A stretch of 64,000 nt of DNA from Prunus persica. Taxonomy: Eukaryota > Streptophyta > Magnoliopsida > Rosales > Rosaceae. The position numbers and the translations under genes are program-made. The stretch spans positions 13,763,339 to 13,827,338 of the forward strand of contig NC_034011.1 in assembly GCF_000346465.2 (NCBI RefSeq), written 5' to 3'. A model generated the notes under the pieces. That model was not told the DNA's origin and ran no database searches. It was given only the letters and a program-made list of their open reading frames with translations. How positions within the stretch are numbered: position 1 is the first letter of the stretch; each line of letters opens with the position of its first letter. Shown in pieces: positions 55,178 through 64,000 of the stretch.

Positions 55178-58100
55178 ATGGTTTCGAAATCTCAAAGTAA
55201 GGAAGCTCAAGCGTCAAAAGGTCAAGGCAAGGACATTGCAGTTTCAAAGGCACAAATGAGTGAATCCAAATCTGTTCCAAGCAATCCCGCAAAGAAGATG
55301 AGATTTACTTCATCTTTCAAGAAAGACCCAAGCTCTGCAACATTTGATGAAGTGATGAAATCGACTAGCGGTATCAACACAATGAGCCATGTTGTGAAGA
55401 GGAAAATCCAGAAGATTAAGCCTGTGAGTACAATAAAAGGGGCGACCACATGGCAAGGCTGCTATTGAGATGCAGACTTACATTGGTGTTTTGGCACGCA
55501 CCAGAGTCCCTCTTGTGGACAAGAAATGAACTCAATTGCCCAAGGACCTGAAGGAGTAGATTTGGGAAGCTGTTCAAATGGCTTATGTTGTTGGAGAAGG
55601 GGGCAAGAAGATGGTGCTGTCATCTGCCGCCAAAAAATGGAAGGATTTTAAGTCTACCTTAACTAGTCAGTTTATCCTTCCATTCGCAAATGAGAAGAAG
55701 AAGTTAAAAGAGCCCCCTCAGCTTTATAACTTCATAGAGAAATCTCAATGGGATGCCTTTATAGCTTCAAGTTTATCCCAAGATTTTGAGGTTGTGCATT
55801 CTGAGCAGTCACAAAGAAGGGAGAAATGCGAGTACAACCATAGGTTGACTCGAAAGGGTACGTTGGTTTGGAGGATCAATTGGAAGAAACCATGCCCGGT
55901 GAAGAAATCGATCGATCTCTGCTATGGAAGAAGGCAAGAGAAGATAAATAGGGAAACATCCCTGATCCAAAGGTTGCAGAGAAGGCAAGATTAATCGTAA
56001 GTCTCACAGACTTTGTTCTAAACTTGTAAAACAGAGGTTTAATTTTTCATTCAAACGTCAATCTTTTTATTAACCGTCGTTATAAATGAAACCCCACGAC
56101 GGTTTTTATTTACCGCCTTTTAAAAAAGATATAACGTCAATATTTTTATAAAACCAACGTCTGTATTAAATTACAACGACGGTTTTGTGTTAGGTTTTTT
56201 AAATTAAATTTTGAACTTTCTTCATATTCACACGCACACACACTCTCTCTCCCTCTCTTTTTCTCTGCAATTGGTTTGTACACTATTTTTGGATCAATGA
56301 ATATTTTGGTTGGGTTTTTATCTCCGATGTCAAATAAACGACGGTTATTTCATTGACCGACGTTTTAATGTACACAAAACGATGGTAGTTTTGGGCCGAC
56401 GTATTAAATATTTTTCTGCTTCTGTTTGTTAAATAAACCGTCGTCGTAACCTATTTACCATGTCAGTTAATATTTTTATTAATTTATTAATTTAATCAGT
56501 TTTACAATCTGTTCACTCACTAACCTTCTCTCTCTCACTTTTAGGATGATTTGAAAAAACAAGTCTCCGAGGGCACTCTAACTATCTCTGGGAGCAACGA
56601 TGTTTTGACCTTGGCTTTGGGAACCCCTGAGCATGGTGGGAGGGTCAGAGGTGTTGGAGCTGGGGTTTCCCCAACTCAATTCTTCAATTTTCCGAGACAG
56701 AGTAAAATTTGCTGCAAATTGAAGGAAAGTGTTATGGAAGCAGTGAGAGAGGAAACCAAAAAGATGGAGGCTAGGGCAAAGCAAAGTGTTTTGGAGGCAA
56801 TCAGAGCAAAGAGGGAAATTTTGTTGAAACAATTCAGTCAACTAATTCCCAACTTTGATCCCAACTTGCTCGATAAAACTCCAACTACACCAATTACTCC
56901 AATACCTCGAATTCCTCAAGAGCAAAGCCCAAAAAATCCAATGTCTGACAAAGCTAGCTGCTCTAATGTCCTTCAATTGGAGGAAGACAATCCCACGAAT
57001 GATGCTGATGAAAACCATCAAGATGAAATGGTAAAATCTCTGACATTTGATTTTGTCTGATTTTTAAATTTTAAATAGACGTCAGGTTTAAATTTACCAT
57101 CCGTCGTCTATTTTAACGTAGACGACCTTTCTATTGTGTAGCGACGTTATAACATTTACACCACGACTGTTATGTATGTACCGTCGTATATAACCTTTAC
57201 CCCGTCAGTATGTTCTAGAAACCGTCATTGATATTCTATACCACGTCGGTTTTGTTTATTTGTTGGAGTTGTCTATTTTACTTCATGTACAAACTAAATT
57301 TTATTTCTTTATTTATATTTCTTGTTGTAGGATCTCTCAAAGCTTGACATGCCAGCTCCTCTGTTAACCCTATGCCAATATGTCGAGACCAAGTTGAAGC
57401 CTGCTAACGAGACCATTACAATTCACATGCCAGAGGAAGTGTTTGGCATTGAGCATGATATCTTGCTCTTATGTGAAGACATTTTACAGTTTGCTTCCAT
57501 GGTTGAGATTGGATCCACAATGATTGCACTATACATGAGGTAATTCTATAAATCCAATTTTGTTTTTTTACATTTCCTTTTAAATTAAAATCTCATTTAA
57601 TTGAATTTCATATATTTAATTAGGTACCTATTTGACTATTTAAAAATGGCCAATATGGTAAACCTTGTTGGCCTCGTGGACCTTGGACAAGTCAGCTCTC
57701 AATCTGGAACGTTATCTCACCGTTCAAAATATCTCTCAGACCGCCTAAAAAATGCAAATAGGGATCAATTTTACTTGGTGCCTTATAATCCAGGGTTAGT
57801 CCCCTTCTATACTTGGTCCCTTGTAATATATTTTTTTTTGTAGTATATTTAATCTATATGGATCATTTTTTCTAGGGGTCATTGGGTGTTAATAATTGTG
57901 AGACCAGCTAAGGAGATTGTCTATTACATGGATTCATTGCCAAACCGCTCTGTTGACGAGGACATGAGAAATATAGTGAATATGTAAGTTTATTTATAAA
58001 AATCTAAGATTTTTTATTTCTGCATTTGAATGATACGATGGCTTTTTCAAATACCGACGTTGTAGTGAAAACACGACGACGGTATATTATAACCGACGTT

Positions 58101-58803
58101 TGAAATCATTTATAACGTCAGTATTTTCCTAAAACCGTCGTCTTAATTGAAAAACCACATCGTTTGTATTTTTCATTTTAGGACATTTTAATTTTTTCTG
58201 GTCAACTTTCATTTAAAAACAACTTTGGTTATACGTCGTTTTTCTTCGTCACCGACATTAGAATGATACACAACAACGGTTCTTATTTTTTGACATTTGA
58301 AATAAAATACGACGTCATTTGTTTTACAAAACCATCGTCTTCACTTATTTACCACGACAGTTAATATTTTTTTATGCTGATTTTTAGTTTTGTCATCAAC
58401 ACTTTTTGTTTTTTTGAAACAGTTCAATCAAAATGTATAACTCTCACACAGGCAAACAATCATCACGTAAATCACCCATACGGAAAAATCTACAAGGCAC
58501 TCCTAGACAACCAACAAATGTAGAGTGTGGCTATTACGTGATTTGTTTCATGAGAGATATAATTCATGATGCAAGCCTAGCATTTGAGAAGAAGGTAAAA
58601 TTTAAGATATAATTTCTTTACTTTAATACCACGACGTTTTCTTTCAAAACCGTCATTTTATTACTTGTAACACGTCAGTTTTTGTTCTTTATTTGCAGTT
58701 TGACAAGACAAAGGAACTAGTTGTGTATACTCAAGAATATATTGATGAAGCCAGGCTAGAATGGGCAGAATTCGTGAACAAGCAATTACATAACAATATA
58801 TAA
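55178..58803 (+). pseudogene. CACTA TNP1-type protein joined to a Ulp1 (C48) protease domain, first exon broken
   Basis: Seven exons: 55178-55996, 56545-57030, 57331-57539, 57624-57794, 57876-57983, 58423-58594 and 58699-58803. Exon 1 holds the plant En/Spm TNP1-like domain (KKWKDFKSTLTSQFILPF, EPPQLYNFIEKSQWDAF, RREKCEYNHRLTRKG). Exon 2 gives DVLTLALGTPEHGGRVRGVG and a basic coiled-coil-like part. Exons 3-7 form a Ulp1 protease: GGHWVLIIV (His), YYMDSL (Asp), RQPTNVECGYYV (Gln and Cys), so the active site is complete. Exons 2-7 stay open for 417 codons. Exon 1 has a +1 shift near 55440, stops at 55527 (TGA), 55557 (TAG) and 55949 (TAG), and a -1 shift near 55858. Ulp1 proteases cleave SUMO-like tags; their use by transposons is unclear. 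Confidence 0.85.
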
Positions 58804-58981
58804 GTGATAATATATATATTTATTTTTAAAATGTTTTGGTTTATTTTAATTTTTTGATAATGTATATAAACATATTTTTGGTAATTAATTAAACATTCAT
58901 AAAAAAAAATCAAATGAAATATATTTTTGTTTCTAGTGTTTTTTTTTTGTATAAAATATTTATGTCGTGGAATGAAATAAA

Positions 58982-60850
58982 ATGAAAATAAATCATAAAA
59001 ATTTAAATTAATTCCCAAAAACCGACGTCTCATTCTAATTCATACGTCTCATATATATAGAAAACTGCCGTCTTAATATAGCGGGAAAGAAAACATCGAC
59101 GGCATTTCTCAAAAACGTCATTTAAGATTGATATACACGTCGGTTAATTTATAAAATTGAAATCTACGAAAATAGTTGTAGAGACATACAACGTTCATTA
59201 CAAGTTAAAATGTGACGTTGCATTTATAAACAACGTCGTTATCAACATAATAATTGACGGTATAAATTATACCCACGACGGTTATTGAGAAAAGGTTGAC
59301 GTTGTAACTCCCTAACCACGACGGTGATTACATTGCGACATCTAATGATGTCTAGGAAGACGTCATGTATTATTTAACGTCATTGTAAACAGATGCAACG
59401 TCGGTTATCTACATTTGTCATTTAATTTTTGTATGACTTTTATATTTTTTTTTCCTAATATTCATAATAATTTCAAAACAAATTCCATAAAATAAACTGC
59501 CAACTACTATGCACTCATTGAAAAATTTTATGTCCTTTAAATCTTTAAAATATTTAATGTTAAAAATACTTTCATTTGTATTTAATTACAAATATTCATA
59601 ACGAAAATAAATCATAAAAATTTAAATTGTTCCCAAAAACCGACGTCTTATTTTTATTTACACATCTCATATATATAGGAAACCGCCATCTTATTATAGC
59701 GGGAAAGAAAACATCGACGACATTTATCAAAATCGTCATTTAAGATTGATATACACGTCAGTTAATTTATAAAACTGAAATCTACGAAAAATAGTTGTAG
59801 AGACATACAACGTCCATTACAGGTTAAAATGTGACGTTGAATTTATAAACAACTTCGTTATCAACATAATAATCGACAGTGTAAATTATACCCATGGCGG
59901 TTATTGAGAAAAGGTTGACGTTGTAACTCCCTAACCACGATGGTGATTACATTGGGACATCTAATGATGTCTAGGACAACGTCATGTGTTATTTAACGTT
60001 GTTGTAAAATGATACAACATCGATTATCTACATTTGTCATTTAATTTTTGTATGACTTTTATATATTTTTTTTCCTACTATTCATAATAATTTCAAAAAA
60101 AATTCTATAAAATAAACTGACAACTACTATGCACTCATTGAAAAATTTTATATCCTATAAATCTTCAAAAAATTTAATGTTAAAAATATTTGTATTTGTA
60201 TTTAATTACAAATATTCATAATGAAAATAAATCATAAAAATTTAAATTGTTCCCAAAACCGACGTCTTTTTATTTATTTACACGTCTCATATATATAGAA
60301 AACCTCCGCCTTATTATAGCGGGAAAGAAAACATCGACAACATATCTCAAAAACGTCATTTAAGGTTGATATACACGTCGCTTAATTTATAAAACTGAAA
60401 TCTATGAAAACAGTTGTAGAGAGATACAACGTCCGTTACAGGTTAAAATATGACGTTGTATTTATAAACAACGTCGTCTATTTACTAATAATCGACGATG
60501 TAAATTATACCCACGTCGGTTTTGAAATAAGATTAACGTTGTAACTCCCTAACCACGTTGGTGATTACATTGCGACGTCTAAGACGACGTCTTGTGTTAT
60601 TTAACGTCGTCGTAAACTGATGCAACGTCAGTTATCTACATTTGTCATTTAATTTTTGTATGACTTTTATATTTTATTCCTAATATTCATAATAATTTCA
60701 AACCAATTCCATAAAATAAACTGACAACTACTATGCACTCATTGAAAATTTTTTATCTCCCCTAAATCTTTATAAAATTTAATGTGAAAAATATTTTTAT
60801 TTGTATTTAATTACTAATATTCATAATATATTCAAAACAAAATCTGAAAA
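58982..60850. repeat. About 620-base tandem repeat, three copies
   Basis: Copies start at about 58982, 59601 and 60221 with 'atgaaaataaatcataaaaa'. Each carries 'agcgggaaagaaaacatcga', 'gtagagacatacaacgt', 'gttgtaactccctaaccacg' and 'actatgcactcattgaaaa' in order. The third ends near 60850, and a partial fourth start follows ('actctatgcactcatgg'-like text near 60860). Each unit holds many ACGTC/GACGT-type motif copies. Non-coding. Confidence 0.88.
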
Positions 60851-61163
60851 ATAAACCGACAAATTCTATGCACTCATGGAGACAATATCTACCCCTTACA
60901 AGCCTGAAAATTTTAATTTTAGATTTCAAAATTACAAGTGATAACAAAAGTGAAAAAGATTTAGAGACAAAGCACAATAGTCATTATACTTTCCATAACA
61001 TAACCCTAAGGTTATGTGATCCATTGGTGGTCATAAAATTGAAAATTCTTTAATATAGATTTTAGCCTACTAATATAGAAGGCCTTGTTGTAAGGAGTCC
61101 GTAGCAATTTTCGGTTCATTTTTCTCATACTTGTGTATTTTTTTTTTATAATTATTGTAAAAA

Positions 61164-61187
61164 TTTAGGGTTTAGGGTTTAGGGTTT
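61164..61187. repeat. Short plant telomere-type repeat (TTTAGGG)3
   Basis: Three tandem tttaggg units followed by tttt. Telo-box sequences occur in plant promoters, and this one lies about 1 kb upstream of the TNP2 start. It could be promoter-related or chance. Confidence 0.7.
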
Positions 61188-62233
61188 TGGTTTTATTGAA
61201 ATGATGCCGGTTTGCTTTCGCTCTTTTTGGTCAATACGTGCACACGCGTTCGAATCCCAAGAAACGCACACCAAAGCTAATGATGTAATATTTTAGATGT
61301 CGGTTTTTGTATGAGCGACGTCAAAACGTTGTACAACGGCGTAATTGTAATATAACCGTTGTTGTAAATTTGAAATTAAACGACTATTGTGTTGTATTTA
61401 CCGTCGTTTTTAATAAACGCGGTCCTTTAAAATTTTTGACTAGGATTTAAAATTTTCAGAATTTCCCTTTAACCCTGAATTATTTCCTTCTCTCTATTTA
61501 ACGTAAATTTGTCTTAAAGTTTTCGCTCTCTCTCAAAGCATTGCGTATATTCTCTGAGCTCTCTCAAGCATTTGATATTTTCTCTCAGCTCTTTCTCAAT
61601 ATCCATGTAAGTATATTCTCTCATCTCTCTCTCAATATTCTCTTATTAGTTTGTATATATTCTCTCAACACTCTCTTAGTTTGTATATTCTCTTAGATCT
61701 CTCTAAATATTCTGTTAGTTTGTATATTCTCTCAACTTTGGTTTCTTAATATGGGTTCTTTTATGTTTTTGGAGCTATGGGTTCTTGATTGGGAGCTATA
61801 TATGGGTTCTTTTATGTTTTGATGTTTGCATTCTGTAAAGGGTTCTTTGAAATGGAATGGGGATGTAATAATTAGGCTTTGGTTTTTTGTAAACCACGAC
61901 GACGGTTGGTTTCCACCAAACCAACCGTTGTCTAAATTTTTATTATACGTCGGTTTTTATTTACTACCGCCGTTGTTGTTAGGCGACCATAACCCAGACC
62001 TGTTCTTTAAAAAGAAAACAAATATCTTGTTGTTTGCTTAAAGACGACGGTAAATAGACATGCCGTCGTCTTAATCTATGTTACGCGACGATTATTTTGT
62101 AAAAACCGTCGTCTGATTATTGTGGATTTTTTTTTTCCCTTTTTTCCCACTTTGTTCTCTTCTCTATCAATATAGTTGTGTTTCATTGCTGGTCTTTTCA
62201 CTTTATTATATGTATGATTTTATAGTGTGTGAG
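61188..62233 (+). other. TNP2 leader region with probable 5' UTR intron
   Basis: From about 61500 the sequence is CT-rich with repeated 'tctctcaatattctc', like a 5' UTR. A donor (atccat|gtaagt, near 61606) suggests a UTR intron. Several ACGACGGT motif copies and the near-palindrome 'aagacgacgg..ccgtcgtctt' (about 62040-62074) follow. Confidence 0.5.
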
Positions 62234-64000
62234 ATGGATAAGTCATGGATGCATGCAGATAGAAGATCGAAGACATATGAGTTAGGTGTGGAAGGATTTT
62301 TGAATTTTGCTGTAGAAAATCTTGTAAATACAACTCATATTCGTTGTCCATGTGTTAAATGTGGGAATATTCGATTGTTTGGTGTTGGAATTATAAGGGA
62401 ACACTTATACTTTAATGGAATTGACCAAAGCTATAAGATTTGGATATGGCACGGAGAACCTTGGGAATGGACTACTAATGCTATTAGAAATGTGGAAGAA
62501 GATGATCAAAGCAGGTTCAGTTTTGTTTCTGCAGAAGTAGGGATGGATGATAATGATTTGGGCGATATTGGATTTGATCCTTATGAGTTTGCCAATGTGA
62601 TTGGGGATGGAGATCAACCCTTGTACCCTGGTAGCAGTAAGTACACGATGTTGTCTGCTTTGGTGAAGTTATATAATTTGAAAGCAAAACATGGGATGAG
62701 TGATGTTTGTTTTATAGAATTATTGCTACTTCAAGGAGATTTGCTTCCATAAGGAAATACACTACCTTCCTCTATGTACGAGGCAAAAAAGATATTGTCT
62801 GCTTTAGGGATGAGTTATGTGAAAATCCACGCATGTCCCAATGACTGCATCTTGTACAGGAAGGATTATAAAGATTCAACTAATTGTCCTACTTGTGGTG
62901 TCTGAAGGTGGAAGGAAGGCAAAGATGCAATCTTGAAAGAGGGTGTGCCAGCGAAGGTGGGGTGGTATTGTGCTCCAATTCCAAGGTTTAAAAGGATGTT
63001 TCAATCACATAAGACAGCTAAGAGTTTTGACTTGGCATGCTGCTAGAAAATCAATTGACGGTCATATATCTCATCCAGTGGATTCCCCGTCTTGGAAACT
63101 TGTTGATGATAAATGGCTCGAGTTTGGTAAAGAGCCGAGGAACTTGAGATTGGCTCTCTCATCTGATGGATTCAATCCCCACAATTCTTTAAGTAGCAGA
63201 TACAGTTGTTGGCTAGTTATCTTAGTTACATATAATCTCCCACCATGGCTATGCATGAAACGGAAGTTTATGATGTTGACCTTATTGATTTTCGGTCCTG
63301 GAAATGATATAGACGTCTACTTAGAGCCTTTGATTGATGATTTAAAATCTTTGTGGGATGGGATTAGAGGAGTGTATGATGCACATATAGGAGAATACTT
63401 TACACTCAGAGGTGTATTACTGTGGACTGTTAATGATTTTCTTGCATATGGGAACTTATTTGGTTGTGTCGTTAAAGGATGTAAAGCTTGTCTAATATGT
63501 GGCGATGATACACCTAGTTATAACTTAAAAAATGGCCACAAAATGTGTTACATTGGGCATAGAAAATGGTTACCAATCAATCATCCATATCGGAGCCAGC
63601 GTGCAGCTTTTAATAGAAAACCTGAATATGGCACGCCTCCCGAGCCGTTAAATGGAGAAGAAGTGTTGCGCATTATTGAAGATATTAATTACATATGGGG
63701 CTCGAAAAATGGGGGAAGTGTTGGTAAGAATGATGGTGACAGAGTTTGTTGGAAGAAGAAATCAAAATTCTTTGATCTCGAATATTGGAAATACCTTCAT
63801 GTGAGGCATGTCCTAGATGTTATGCATATTGAGAAGAATGTTTGCGATAGTATCATTGGTACATTACTGGAGATCCCTGGAAAAAATAAAGATGGGATTG
63901 CTGCTCGGTTAGATTTATTGAACATGAGGGTCAAAACTTATTCGCAACTCAAGTATGGAGAAAGACGTACTCGCTTGCCTCCAAGGCCCTGGAATTTGTC
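62234..64000 (+). pseudogene. CACTA TNP2 transposase, partial and degenerate
   Basis: Starts MDKSWMHADRRSKTYELGVE with the transposase-associated domain (RCPCVKCGN, HLYFNGIDQSY, WHGEPWEW). The tnp2 domain follows: MYEAKKILSALGMSYVKIH, ACPNDCILYRKDY, CPTCGV, RFKRMFQS, HPVDSPSWK, RNLRLALSSDGFNPH, PPWLCMKRKFMM, LRGVLLWTVNDFLAYGNL, KACLICGDDT, LPINHPYR and LDVMHIEKNVCDSIIGTLL. TNP2 catalyses CACTA excision and insertion. Lesions: TAA at 62750, TGA at 62903, and a one-base slip in a T run near 63025. From there to the window end (about 970 bases) the frame is open. The gene continues beyond the window. This copy is probably inactive unless sequence errors explain the breaks. Confidence 0.92.

Larger units (their letters stand above)
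52683..64000 (+). mobile_element. Large CACTA (En/Spm) DNA transposon, 5' end and more than 11 kb of body
   Basis: The terminal repeat CACTACTACAAAAAGTG begins at 52683, 22 bases after the aminotransferase stop. A motif with core ACGACGGT or ACCGTCGT is scattered on both strands in the non-coding parts, as expected of subterminal transposase-binding repeats. The element carries a TNP1-type/Ulp1 gene (55178-58803), a 620-base triple tandem repeat (58982-60850) and a TNP2 transposase (from 62234). The right terminus lies beyond the window, so the 3-base target duplication cannot be checked. Confidence 0.9.

Noticed and set aside
1..64000. CRISPR-like arrays, operons, bacterial-type promoters
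   Set aside because: The repeats seen are tandem, palindromic or transposon-derived, without spacer structure, and the genes are eukaryotic with introns.

Overview
This is nuclear DNA of a flowering plant. Genes have GT-AG introns, plant-only families are present (GTE bromodomain protein, RTNLB reticulon, FAR1-related sequence, TAT-type aminotransferase), and Copia, Gypsy, CACTA and Mutator-like elements take up much of the space. The gene set fits a eudicot, perhaps Rosaceae; the family is a guess. Nothing bacterial, organellar or CRISPR-like was seen, and no tRNA or rRNA gene was recognised.

Layout. 1-2904: end of an LTR and a decayed LINE fragment in AT-rich DNA. 2905-20030: a cluster of families that are usually multicopy and transposon-associated: a FAR1/MULE-transposase-type gene with a C-terminal frameshift, two unknown genes (one with a duplicated 3' end), an At2g35280-like F-box gene, a two-exon GRF zinc-finger/membrane protein, and a broken Ulp1 protease gene that runs into an 886-base assembly gap. 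Tandem duplications (55, about 397 and about 484 base periods) and small MITEs lie between them. 20385-25302: a young, nearly intact Copia element with a perfect target duplication. 25303-32787: RNase H and LETM1 gene fragments, a decayed Gypsy integrase, and a long-inverted-repeat element holding a solo LTR. 32788-37089: an older minus-strand Copia element without gag.

38344-43228 is the most ordinary host-gene part: an intronless GTE-like bromodomain gene (plus) faces an eight-exon reticulon gene (minus) that can be reconstructed in full. 44057-48430 is a Gypsy gag/LTR remnant holding a solo LTR, which in turn holds a MITE. 48959-52660 is a seven-exon aminotransferase gene with a foldback MITE in intron 3 and an apparent 5-base deletion in exon 6.

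From 52683, only 22 bases after that gene's stop codon, a large CACTA (En/Spm) element runs past the window end. It carries a TNP1-type gene joined to a complete Ulp1 (C48) protease domain, and then a TNP2 transposase. A short motif (core ACGACGGT or its complement) is scattered through its non-coding parts and introns but appears depleted in exons. TNP1 lesions are confined to its first exon, and TNP2 has two stops and a frameshift, so this copy is probably non-autonomous.
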